A stretch of 60,125 nt of DNA, from assembly GCF_002096845.1 (NCBI RefSeq), contig NZ_NCVK01000002.1:1-60125 (forward strand), given 5' to 3'. The DNA comes from Streptococcus mitis. GTDB lineage: Bacteria; Bacillota; Bacilli; Lactobacillales; Streptococcaceae. Positions 14,227 to 22,343 of the stretch are shown here, piece after piece (the first letter of the stretch is position 1; each line of letters starts with the position of its first letter). The notes beneath the pieces were generated by a model, which was given only the letters and a program-made list of their open reading frames with translations, ran no database searches and was not told the origin of the DNA. A program made the position numbers and the translations under genes.

Positions 14227-16707
14227 TCATTTCTTAGATTCAAATTCTGTATAAGGTTCCTGAAGATAGGCATCAAAAACTTCTTCATCAGAAATGGTGT
14301 CTGATATAAAGCTACCGTTACTTGTGCGTTCTGATAGATTCAAATCTTGTAATCGGCTTTCATAGATCGTGCCTTTGTTAGATTGGACAAGCAGAGTTTG
14401 ATCGTTCCCATCCACTTCTGTACTAAAGAGATCACCAACAAATCCTTGCTCTGCAACTGCTCCTGCTAAGAAGACTCGATGTGGTTTGTTTTTCAACTCA
14501 CGCAAGACTTGTAGTCCTCGTTTGGCACGGCTAGTTGCTGGAATTTCCTCAATGGAAACACGTTTTAAACTTCCACGCTGGGTCAAAAGGTAGAAGGATG
14601 AAGTGTTACAGATAAAGGCAGATTGGAGGATGTCATCTTCTTTCAGATTCATAGCCTTGACCCCTGCCGCCCTAGCACCGACAATCGGAACCTCTTCAAT
14701 ATTGAAACGAAGGGCATAACCATTTTGACTAATCAAGAGAACATCATCGAGTTTAATCGGAGCTACTGCTACAATCTGGTCTGTCTCGTCTTTGAGCTTA
14801 GCATACTTGACAGACTTAGACTTGTAGGTTCGCCATGGAGTAAACTCTTTACGTTCTACCCGCTTGATTTGACCGAGACGAGTCGCTACAAAGTAGGTTG
14901 TCGCATCATCAAACTGATCCACTACTTCAACATAAAGGATTTCTTCATTCGTTTCAAAGTTTGTAATGGTCTGGCTCAGATGCTCGCCGATATCCTTCCA
15001 GCGAATATCTGCTAATTCATGGATTGGTCGATAAATGACATTTCCAAGTGTCGTAAACATCAAGAGATGCTGGGTAGTCTTGACAGCTTGAACAAAAATC
15101 AAACGATCGTCATCACGTTTGCCCATTTCTTCCAGCGTTGAAGCCGCAAAGGAACGTGGACTAGTACGCTTGATGTAACCTGCCTTTGTCACGCTGACGT
15201 AGGTATCTTCCTCGGCGATAAGACTAGCTGTATCAATCTCAATTACTTTTGCTGTGTCTTCTAAAGTACTCAAACGAGGAGTCGCAAACTTCTTCTTAAC
15301 CTCACGAAGTTCTTTCTTCATGAGATTATACATAGTCCGCTCATCACCGATAATCGCCGCCAGCATGGCAATCTTTTCACGCAGTTCTGCTTCTTCTCCC
15401 TGCAAGACAACCACATCGGTATTGGTCAAACGGTATAGTTGCAAGGTAACGATAGCCTCAGCCTGTTCTTCCGTAAAATCATAGCTAACTTTGAGGTTTT
15501 CCTTGGCGTCCGCCTTATTCTCAGAAGCACGGATAAGAGCAATGACTTCATCCAAGATCGAAATCACACGAATCAAACCTTCGACGATATGGAGACGTTT
15601 CTCAGCCTTTTCCTTGTCAAAGCGGGAACGCGCCAAAATCACTTCGCGACGGTGGGCGATGTAGCTAGACAAGATTGGAACGATCCCAACCTGACGAGGC
15701 GTGAAATTGTCAATCGCCACCATGTTAAAGTTGTAGTTGATTTGCAGGTCTGTATATTTGAAAAGATAATTAAGAACAAGCTCCGTATTGGCGTCTTTCT
15801 TGAGTTCGATAGCGATACGTAGACCATCACGGTCAGACTCATCACGAACCTCAGCAATACCTGCAACTTTGTTATTGACACGAACATCATCGATTTTTTT
15901 GACCAGATTAGCCTTATTGATTTCATAAGGAATCTCAGTAATAACGATTTGTTCCTTACCACCTTTTAGCTTTTCAATCTCAGTCTTGGAACGAACAACC
16001 ACACGCCCTTTCCCAGTTTCGTAAGCCTTCTTGATTTCGTCACGGCCCTGAATAATTCCTCCTGTCGGGAAGTCTGGTCCAGGCAAGAATTCCATTAGTT
16101 TATCTACCTTGGCAGTTGGGTGGTCAATCATGTAAACCACCGCATCAATAACCTCAGCCAAATTATGAGGTGGAATATCTGTGGCATATCCAGCCGAAAT
16201 CCCAGTCGAACCATTAACTAAGAGGTTTGGAAAGGCTGCTGGCAAAACCGTCGGTTCTTTCTCGGTATCGTCAAAGTTCCAAGCAAAAGGAACTGTTTTT
16301 TTCTCGATATCCTGAAGAAGATAGCCAGCAATCTCAGACAAACGTGCCTCGGTATAACGCATAGCCGCAGGCGGATCACCGTCCATAGAACCGTTATTAC
16401 CATGCATTTCAACTAGAATCTCACGGTTTTTCCAGTCCTGTGACATACGAACCATGGCATCATAGATAGAACTGTCACCATGTGGGTGGAAATTCCCCAT
16501 GATATTACCGACAGACTTAGCCGACTTACGGTAGCTCTTGTCAAAGGTATTGCCATCCTTATTCATAGAATAAAGAATGCGACGCTGAACCGGCTTCAAG
16601 CCATCACGAATATCTGGCAAGGCCCGGTCTTGAATAATGTACTTGGAGTAGCGACCAAAGCGCTCTCCCATGATGTCCTCTAGGGACATATTTTGAATGT
16701 TACTCAT
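14227..16707 (-). CDS. parC: DNA topoisomerase IV subunit A
   Basis: The 826-residue breakage-reunion subunit of topoisomerase IV, which decatenates daughter chromosomes with ParE. RDGLKPVQRRILYSM, the GNFHPHGDSSIYDAMVRM segment and the active-site Tyr in AAMRYTEARLS are present, followed by C-terminal beta-pinwheel repeats. The quinolone-determining positions are Ser79 and Asp83, the sensitive-type residues. Gly52 and Asp91 differ from the Ser52/Asn91 usual in pneumococcus and, as I recall, are common in S. mitis. No Shine-Dalgarno sequence precedes ATG 16707; a hairpin repeat occupies that position. Confidence 0.97.
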   Translation of the reverse strand: MSNIQNMSLEDIMGERFGRYSKYIIQDRALPDIRDGLKPVQRRILYSMNKDGNTFDKSYRKSAKSVGNIMGNFHPHGDSSIYDAMVRMSQDWKNREILVEMHGNNGSMDGDPPAAMRYTEARLSEIAGYLLQDIEKKTVPFAWNFDDTEKEPTVLPAAFPNLLVNGSTGISAGYATDIPPHNLAEVIDAVVYMIDHPTAKVDKLMEFLPGPDFPTGGIIQGRDEIKKAYETGKGRVVVRSKTEIEKLKGGKEQIVITEIPYEINKANLVKKIDDVRVNNKVAGIAEVRDESDRDGLRIAIELKKDANTELVLNYLFKYTDLQINYNFNMVAIDNFTPRQVGIVPILSSYIAHRREVILARSRFDKEKAEKRLHIVEGLIRVISILDEVIALIRASENKADAKENLKVSYDFTEEQAEAIVTLQLYRLTNTDVVVLQGEEAELREKIAMLAAIIGDERTMYNLMKKELREVKKKFATPRLSTLEDTAKVIEIDTASLIAEEDTYVSVTKAGYIKRTSPRSFAASTLEEMGKRDDDRLIFVQAVKTTQHLLMFTTLGNVIYRPIHELADIRWKDIGEHLSQTITNFETNEEILYVEVVDQFDDATTYFVATRLGQIKRVERKEFTPWRTYKSKSVKYAKLKDETDQIVAVAPIKLDDVLLISQNGYALRFNIEEVPIVGARAAGVKAMNLKEDDILQSAFICNTSSFYLLTQRGSLKRVSIEEIPATSRAKRGLQVLRELKNKPHRVFLAGAVAEQGFVGDLFSTEVDGNDQTLLVQSNKGTIYESRLQDLNLSERTSNGSFISDTISDEEVFDAYLQEPYTEFESKK

Positions 16708-16720
16708 ATAGGATACAGAG

Positions 16721-16838
16721 CCCGTAAAATATCAAGTGAAAATAGAAAATTCTTGAAGTAAGCAAGCTCAGCAGAGAATTTATCTTTTTTACGCATCATT
16801 TAGGGCGTGTTTAACTCCTTTCAAAGAATATAGAGTAG
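16721..16838 (-). repeat. Hairpin repeat element directly upstream of parC (copy 1)
   Basis: The core stem pairs AAATTCT (16747-16753) with AGAATTT (16775-16781). It is flanked by AAAATAG on one side and TATCTTTTTTAC on the other, so the hairpin is terminator-like in both directions. The GGGCGTGTTTAACTCCTTTC stretch near 16802-16821 belongs to the same unit. Similar units with different but still paired stems lie at 16861-16988, 32511-32631 and 32700-32775. They resemble the pneumococcal SPRITE-type small repeats, but family assignment is uncertain. Confidence 0.65.
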
Positions 16839-16853
16839 GTTTTTACAGAAAAG

Positions 16854-16988
16854 GTGTTCAGTTAAGATATAAAGGGACGATTTGGCTTGCCAAAACTGTC
16901 TGTAGAAAAATAGAAAATCGACGTAGGGATGGATGAAGTCAAGACGATTTGACTTTTTTCCGAATAAAATTAGTCCCGTGTTCAGTTA
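16854..16988 (-). repeat. Hairpin repeat element (copy 2) flanked by GTGTTCAGTTA direct repeats
   Basis: The unit begins AGTTAAGATATAAAGGG, as does the deoD copy, and contains AAAAATAG, AAATCG (16915-16920), CGATTT (16945-16950) and a T run, so the core stem is kept with a different sequence. GTGTTCAGTTA occurs at both ends (16854-16864 and 16978-16988). The rest of 16708-17180 holds no gene, apart from the partial repeat at 17068-17109. Confidence 0.6.
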
Positions 16989-17067
16989 CTACAAATAACT
17001 AAATGACTCTTTCTGTAGTTTAATGTGTTTAAAATGTGTTGCTTCAATTAATAAGAAATTTCACATA

Positions 17068-17109
17068 GCATTTAGGGCGTGTTCAACTCCTTTCGAAGAA
17101 TGTAGAGTA
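17068..17109. repeat. Partial copy of the GGGCGTGTTYAACTCC repeat
   Basis: This 42-base stretch repeats 16793-16837 with few changes (GCAT, TTTAGGGCGTGTT, AACTCCTTTC, AAGAAT, TAGAGTA) but lacks the hairpin. It marks another remnant of the repeat family in the 473-base gap before parC. Confidence 0.65.
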
Positions 17110-17180
17110 AATACTATGAAAAAAATATAGAGTAAGTGAGTTTCACCCAATTCCTGTATCGTCATTTCCACTTGAAATGT

Positions 17181-17741
17181 CTACTTCACAAATCCTCGTT
17201 TATACTTGATATGACTGACGATATTGCTATCTACATCTTTCCTATCCCAAAGTTGAAGTTCCCATGGGTAATAAAAATTACTTTTATTTTTAAAATAGAT
17301 ATGAATACCGACATAGCCGTCTTTATCTCGTAAATACCAGTTTTTTAGTCCGTACAGCTCTTGCCAATCATCTAGTTTCTCCATAACTTGAGCTATCTCT
17401 TTGGAACTTAAAATCATACGAGCACCAAAAATATCATTAAGAATGGAATTCACAGGATAGCCCTCTTGACGCTCAGAAAAACGTGTAATTTTATCTAAAA
17501 TAGACTCAGAAGTTTTGACACGATAAACATAGGCAATATCTTGGACATCCGCTTTCATCAGATAGTCATTAATTGACTCATGTAAATTCAGACGGTAGGC
17601 CAAAATCGCTTTAGTCGGAACTTTTGAAAAGGTATGCTTGAGATTGATTTTTTCCACCTTACCCGTTTCAAAATAATCTTTAGAATATTCTCGATGAATA
17701 CGATTAATCTCTGTAATGAGGCGTTCCACTTTTTCAATCAT
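17181..17741 (-). CDS. RelA/SpoT-like nucleotidyltransferase domain protein
   Basis: A 186-residue protein with the RelA/SpoT synthetase layout: VYRVKTSESILDKITRF, then NDIFGARMIL (the Asp-x-x-Gly-x-Arg motif near residue 108), GYVGIHIYFKNK (cf. GYRSIH) and WELQLWDRKDVD (cf. EIQIRT). Family members synthesise (p)ppGpp, and some divergent ones modify tRNA or act as toxins. The usual catalytic order is recognisable but diverged, so activity is uncertain. It starts inside the end of the ANT(6)-like gene (4-base ATGA overlap), suggesting one functional unit. It sits between parE and parC. Confidence 0.72.
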   Translation of the reverse strand: MIEKVERLITEINRIHREYSKDYFETGKVEKINLKHTFSKVPTKAILAYRLNLHESINDYLMKADVQDIAYVYRVKTSESILDKITRFSERQEGYPVNSILNDIFGARMILSSKEIAQVMEKLDDWQELYGLKNWYLRDKDGYVGIHIYFKNKSNFYYPWELQLWDRKDVDSNIVSHIKYKRGFVK

Positions 17742-18610
17742 GAGTCTCCTCCTCTCGCTTTTTCGTTTTTCCAGTTATTCCCAAACTTCTTCACTCTTTC
17801 CTCAGCATACTCAATCATCTTCTCCGCCACTTCTTTATCGTAGTCAAAGCCCAGCTTTTGAGCAAGTTTTTGAGCTTCTCTATGGAAAAGTTGCATCGTA
17901 GCCAATAAAGACTGAATGATTTTATCTAAACTTGCGAAATCAAGTAGACTTGAGAATTCCTTCTCTTTCTCAGCAGGTAAATAGTTGAAGAGATACTTGT
18001 AGTTCTTGCCGATATCGACTTTCCCCCTATCACTTGCAACCTGCCAAGCCAAAATTTTCAAGAATTCTTGTTGACAAATGCCGTAGAGATGGTCAGTCGC
18101 GTAGATGAGCTGATTCCGACAAATCCCTTTAACCACGTAGGCTGACACCCACCAAAATTCATTGCAGGATTTTACAAAATTCGTTTCAGTAGCTGGGCTT
18201 GTCCAGTAACGCTCTAGATTTTGAGAATAGGGTTCAAATAAATGTTCTGGATCTTCTAAAACAGTGAATCCTGCCTCACTATCCACCCACTCTTGGATGT
18301 GGTCTTTGGGGCAGAGAGTCAAATCAATACGATTACCATCTTCAAAGAGCATGAGATAAAGACGACGATGGTCAAGAACAACCTCTTGCTCTATAATTCG
18401 TTTTCCGAAATAGTCCAACCAAGAAAGGTCACTCGTCAGATTATCAAAATCATCCACGACATAGACCACATCGTAGTCTTGAAATTCATCTTTTGGAACA
18501 TTTTGGTTTGTCCGTGAACCAGACATAGCGACAGCTTTGACTTGTAAGGTTTCGGCAGTCTTTAAAATTACATCGAACATTTCTGCTTCAGTTCTCATGT
18601 TGATACCCAT
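17738..18610 (-). CDS. ANT(6)-type aminoglycoside nucleotidyltransferase-like protein
   Basis: A 290-residue protein of the streptomycin 6-adenylyltransferase family. The nucleotidyltransferase signature GSRTNQNVPKDEFQDYDVVYVV (Gly-Ser then Asp-x-Asp near residues 31-50), RIDLTLCPKD and the helical C-terminal domain (EFWWVSAYVVKGICRNQL) are present. Family enzymes adenylylate streptomycin, but chromosomal streptococcal homologues need not confer resistance. ATG 18598 (MRTEAEMF) is an alternative start; neither has a strong ribosome site. It lies 15 bases after parE and overlaps the RelA/SpoT-like gene by 4 bases. The conserved chromosomal setting argues against recent acquisition as a resistance gene. 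Confidence 0.78.
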   Translation of the reverse strand: MGINMRTEAEMFDVILKTAETLQVKAVAMSGSRTNQNVPKDEFQDYDVVYVVDDFDNLTSDLSWLDYFGKRIIEQEVVLDHRRLYLMLFEDGNRIDLTLCPKDHIQEWVDSEAGFTVLEDPEHLFEPYSQNLERYWTSPATETNFVKSCNEFWWVSAYVVKGICRNQLIYATDHLYGICQQEFLKILAWQVASDRGKVDIGKNYKYLFNYLPAEKEKEFSSLLDFASLDKIIQSLLATMQLFHREAQKLAQKLGFDYDKEVAEKMIEYAEERVKKFGNNWKNEKARGGDS

Positions 18611-18625
18611 TCATTAAAAAGTGAC

Positions 18626-20569
18626 TTAAAATACTGTCGCTTCTTCCAGCGTAAACTTGACATTATCCTCAATCCACTTACGGCGTGGTTCGACCTTGTC
18701 TCCCATGAGGACGTTTACGCGGCGTTCAGCGCGAGCCAAGTCTTCGATCGTGACACGGATAAGAGTACGAGTTTCTGGATTCATAGTTGTTTCCCAGAGC
18801 TGGTCCGCGTTCATCTCACCAAGCCCCTTGTAGCGTTGGAGGGTAGCGCCTTTACCGAACTGTTTACGGAGTTCTTCTAGTTCCCCGTCCGTCCATGCGT
18901 AAGCTACTTCTTCCTTCTTGCCTTTACCTTTTGACATCTTGTAAAGAGGCGGAAGGGCGATATAGACATGTCCTGCCTCGACAAGAGGACGCATGTAGCG
19001 GTAGAAAAATGTCAAGAGCAAGGTCTGAATGTGGGCACCATCCGTATCCGCATCGGTCATGATAATGATCTTATCATAGTTGGCATCCTCAATAGAAAAA
19101 TCTGCTCCAACACCCGCACCTATAGTATAAATCATGGTATTGATTTCTTCATTTTTGAGGATATCCGCCATCTTGGCTTTGGCTGTATTGATAACCTTAC
19201 CTCGAAGGGGCAAGATAGCCTGGAACTTACGGTCACGGCCTTGCTTGGCAGAGCCACCGGCAGAGTCCCCCTCGACTAGATAGAGTTCATTCTTAGCAGG
19301 ATTCTTAGATTGGGCTGGGGTCAATTTCCCAGACAGCAAGCCCTTGTCTTTTTTATTTTTCTTACCATTACGGCTCTCATCACGCGCCTTACGTGCTGCT
19401 TCACGAGCATCACGGGCCTTGATGGCTTTGCGAATAAGATTTGAAGCTAGTTCCCCATTTTCCATAAGGAAGAAAGTCAACTTATCAGCTACAATTCCAT
19501 CCACAACCGGACGAGCTAGAGGACTTCCAAGTTTATCCTTAGTCTGACCTTCAAACTGAAGGTGTTCTTCAGGAACAAGAATAGAAAGAACAGCTGCTAG
19601 TCCCTCACGATAGTCTGAACCTTCTAGGTTCTTATCTTTTTCCTTGAGAAGACCTGTCTTACGCGCGTAGTCATTCATGACCTTGGTAATGGCAGACTTG
19701 AGTCCTGTCTCGTGCGTTCCACCGTCCTTGGTACGAACGTTATTAACAAAGGACAAGATGTTATCTGAGAAACCATCATTGTACTGGAGGGCCACTTCCA
19801 CTTGGAAACCATTGTCTTCCCCTTCAAAGTATAGAACAGGTGTCAAGATCTCCTTATCTTCGTTCAGATAAGAAACAAAGTCTTGTACCCCATTCTCATA
19901 GTGGAACTCAATCGCTTCATCTGTTCGCTTGTCCGTTAATGACAAGGTCACATTTTTCAAGAGAAAGGCTGACTCATTGAGACGTTCTGAAATGGTGTTG
20001 TACTTGAAGTCTGTCGTAGAAAAGATTGTCGCATCAGGCATAAAAGTAACCTTGGTACCTGTTTTAGACTTAGGTGCCGTTCCAACCTTTTCTAGAGTGG
20101 TAACTGGCTTGCCACCATTTTCAAAACGTTGCTTGTAGATTGCACCATCACGAGTAATTTCAACCTCCAGCCAACTAGATAGGGCGTTTACAACGGAAGA
20201 TCCAACCCCGTGGAGACCACCAGAAGTTTTATATCCTCCTTGACCGAATTTTCCTCCGGCGTGAAGAATGGTAAAGATAACCTCAACGGTTGGAATTCCC
20301 ATAGCGTGCATCCCTGTCGGCATCCCACGTCCATGGTCTTGTACAGTCAAACTCCCATCTTTATTGATGGTCACATCAATACGATCACCAAATCCAGACA
20401 AAGCCTCATCGACAGCATTATCGACGATTTCCCAGACTAGGTGGTGGAGACCAGCTCCATCGGTCGATCCGATATACATCCCTGGACGTTTTCGGACCGC
20501 ATCCAACCCTTCTAGCACCTGAATGGCATCATCATTATAATTATTAATATTGATTTCCTTTTTTGACAC
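18626..20569 (-). CDS. parE: DNA topoisomerase IV subunit B
   Basis: The 647-residue ATPase subunit of topoisomerase IV. GHKL ATP-binding motifs (EIVDNAVDEAL, DHGRGMPTG, GGLHGVGSSVVNAL), the transducer region and the TOPRIM domain (LYLVEGDSAGGSAKQGRDR near 430, IIMTDADTDGAHIQTLLL near 500) are all visible, ending LEEATVF. ATG 20569 follows AGGAGGTT. Downstream the strand continues into the nucleotidyltransferase pair and then parC. Upstream it is divergent from plsY, a pneumococcus-like order. Confidence 0.98.
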   Translation of the reverse strand: MSKKEININNYNDDAIQVLEGLDAVRKRPGMYIGSTDGAGLHHLVWEIVDNAVDEALSGFGDRIDVTINKDGSLTVQDHGRGMPTGMHAMGIPTVEVIFTILHAGGKFGQGGYKTSGGLHGVGSSVVNALSSWLEVEITRDGAIYKQRFENGGKPVTTLEKVGTAPKSKTGTKVTFMPDATIFSTTDFKYNTISERLNESAFLLKNVTLSLTDKRTDEAIEFHYENGVQDFVSYLNEDKEILTPVLYFEGEDNGFQVEVALQYNDGFSDNILSFVNNVRTKDGGTHETGLKSAITKVMNDYARKTGLLKEKDKNLEGSDYREGLAAVLSILVPEEHLQFEGQTKDKLGSPLARPVVDGIVADKLTFFLMENGELASNLIRKAIKARDAREAARKARDESRNGKKNKKDKGLLSGKLTPAQSKNPAKNELYLVEGDSAGGSAKQGRDRKFQAILPLRGKVINTAKAKMADILKNEEINTMIYTIGAGVGADFSIEDANYDKIIIMTDADTDGAHIQTLLLTFFYRYMRPLVEAGHVYIALPPLYKMSKGKGKKEEVAYAWTDGELEELRKQFGKGATLQRYKGLGEMNADQLWETTMNPETRTLIRVTIEDLARAERRVNVLMGDKVEPRRKWIEDNVKFTLEEATVF

Positions 20570-20689
20570 AAGGAACCTCCTATTCGTTCATCTTTACTAT
20601 TCTACAGGTTTTCCAAGGATTTTGCAAAATTTTTCTTTCTCCGGTGTGACAATTTTAGAAGAGATTCTCTGCCTTTCTTCTCCATTTCA

Positions 20690-20698
20690 TGATATAAT
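20690..20698 (+). promoter_or_regulatory. Extended -10 promoter of plsY
   Basis: TGATATAAT gives an extended -10 (TGN-TATAAT, 20690-20698) without a recognisable -35. Transcription would be expected to begin about 7 bases later, at or next to the ATG at 20705. Confidence 0.6.
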
Positions 20699-20704
20699 AG
20701 GAGT

Positions 20705-21346
20705 ATGATTACAATAGTTTTATTAATCCTAGCCTATCTGCTGGGTTCGATTCCGTCTGGTCTCTGGATTGGACAAGTATTCTTTCAAATCAATCTGCGT
20801 GAACATGGTTCTGGAAATACTGGAACAACCAATACCTTCCGCATTTTAGGCAAGAAAGCTGGTATGGCAACCTTTGTAATTGACTTTTTCAAAGGAACCC
20901 TAGCAACGCTTCTTCCGATTATGTTTCATCTGCAAGGCGTTTCGCCTCTCATCTTTGGACTTTTGGCTGTTATTGGTCATACCTTCCCTATCTTTGCAGG
21001 ATTTAAGGGTGGCAAGGCTGTCGCAACCAGTGCGGGAGTGATTTTCGGATTTGCGCCTGTCTTCTGTCTCTACCTAGCAGTTGTTTTCTTTGGGACCCTC
21101 TATCTTGGTAGTATGATTTCACTCTCTAGTGTCACTGCATCTATCGCAGCTGTCGTCGGAGTTCTACTCTTTCCACTTTTTGGTTTTATCCTGAGTCACT
21201 ATGATACTCTCTTCATCGCTATTATCCTAGCACTGGCTAGTTTGATTATCATTCGTCATAAGGATAATATCACACGTATCAAAAATAAAACTGAAAATCT
21301 TGTCCCTTGGGGATTAAACTTGACCCACCAACATCCTAAAAAATAA
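20705..21346 (+). CDS. plsY: Acyl-phosphate:glycerol-3-phosphate acyltransferase
   Basis: A 213-residue membrane enzyme that makes lysophosphatidic acid from acyl phosphate (the PlsX product) and glycerol-3-phosphate, the first step of phospholipid synthesis. Family motifs [41 protein letters not shown] and the C-terminal RHKDNITRI are present across five hydrophobic segments. The start [14 protein letters not shown] is the family start. It lies only 7 bases after a TATAAT box with GGAG almost touching the ATG, so the mRNA may be leaderless. A terminator follows. Confidence 0.96.
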   Translation: MITIVLLILAYLLGSIPSGLWIGQVFFQINLREHGSGNTGTTNTFRILGKKAGMATFVIDFFKGTLATLLPIMFHLQGVSPLIFGLLAVIGHTFPIFAGFKGGKAVATSAGVIFGFAPVFCLYLAVVFFGTLYLGSMISLSSVTASIAAVVGVLLFPLFGFILSHYDTLFIAIILALASLIIIRHKDNITRIKNKTENLVPWGLNLTHQHPKK

Positions 21347-21378
21347 AACGCCAGTTTGAACAGAACTGACGTTTTTTT
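21347..21378. terminator. Bidirectional terminator between plsY and the nup operon
   Basis: AACGCCAGTT (21347-21356) pairs with AACTGACGTT (21364-21373) with one mismatch. Seven T residues follow on the plus strand and an AT-rich run precedes, so it serves the convergent units. Confidence 0.85.
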
Positions 21379-21384
21379 GTATGC

Positions 21385-22341
21385 TTATTTTGATTTGATA
21401 TAGTTGATACCATCTGCTTTTGGTGCAACTGCTTTTCCAAAGAAGGCTGCCAAGACTAGAATTGTCAAAACATAAGGTGCGATTTGAAGATAAACCGCAG
21501 GAACTCCTTGTAGGAATGGCAATTGAGAACCGATAACAGCCAAACTTTGTGAAAGTCCAAAGAAAAGACTAGAAAGCATGGCTCCGATTGGATTCCATTT
21601 TCCGAAGATCATCGCAGCAAGAGCGATAAATCCAGGTCCAACAATAGTTGTTACTGAGAAGTTAACTGAGATTGATTGAGCATAAATCGCTCCACCAATT
21701 CCACCTAGGAAACCGGAAATAATAACCCCTAAATATCTCATCTTGTAGACATTGATTCCCAAAGTATCCGCTGCTTGAGGGTGTTCACCGACAGAGCGAA
21801 GACGAAGACCAAAGCGAGTCTTGAAGAGGATAAACCAAGCAAGGAACGAGAAGGCAATCGCCAGATAACCAAGAAGACTAGTTGACTTGAAGAAGATATC
21901 ACCAATCACTGGGATATTTGCCAAGACTGGGAAGTCAAAACGTCCAAAAGTTTGACTTAGGTTGTCGGTTTGTCCTTTGTTATAAAGAACTTTAACCAAG
22001 AAAACAGCCAAGGCTGGCGCCATCAAGTTCAATACCGTACCGCTGACAACATGGTCTGCACGGAAATGAACCGTTGCTGCTGCGTGGATGATGGAGAAAA
22101 GACCTCCAACCAATCCTGCTACAAGCAAGGATAGCCATGGAGTTGCTGCTCCAAATTGTTCTGCAAATTCAAGGTTAAAGACAACCCCAGAAAAGGCACC
22201 CATAACCATAATTCCTTCAAGGCCGACGTTGACCACACCACCACGTTCAGAGAAAACACCACCAATACTTGTAAAGATGAGGGGTGCTGAGTAAATCAGC
22301 ATAGAAGACACCAAGAGGGTGAGCAAGGTTGTAATAGACAT
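21385..22341 (-). CDS. nupC: Nucleoside ABC transporter permease (second)
   Basis: A 318-residue permease of the BPD_transp_2 family with eight or more helices (LLVSSMLIYSAPLIFTSIGG; VSGTVLNLMAPALAVFLV; AYVLTILVLAAFFGK-like C-terminus). The signature ERGGVVNVGLEGIMVMGAF is typical of sugar and nucleoside importers of the BmpA/Nup type. With the first permease, ATPase and lipoprotein it should import nucleosides for the deo enzymes encoded upstream. It begins 2 bases after the first permease. The symbol follows the L. lactis nup naming by analogy. Confidence 0.88.
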   Translation of the reverse strand: MSITTLLTLLVSSMLIYSAPLIFTSIGGVFSERGGVVNVGLEGIMVMGAFSGVVFNLEFAEQFGAATPWLSLLVAGLVGGLFSIIHAAATVHFRADHVVSGTVLNLMAPALAVFLVKVLYNKGQTDNLSQTFGRFDFPVLANIPVIGDIFFKSTSLLGYLAIAFSFLAWFILFKTRFGLRLRSVGEHPQAADTLGINVYKMRYLGVIISGFLGGIGGAIYAQSISVNFSVTTIVGPGFIALAAMIFGKWNPIGAMLSSLFFGLSQSLAVIGSQLPFLQGVPAVYLQIAPYVLTILVLAAFFGKAVAPKADGINYIKSK

Positions 22342-22343
22342 CT

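Noticed and set aside
17738..18610. Acquired streptomycin resistance gene
   Set aside because: It lies in a conserved chromosomal setting between parE and parC, overlaps a RelA/SpoT-like gene and has no flanking mobile element; resistance is not implied.
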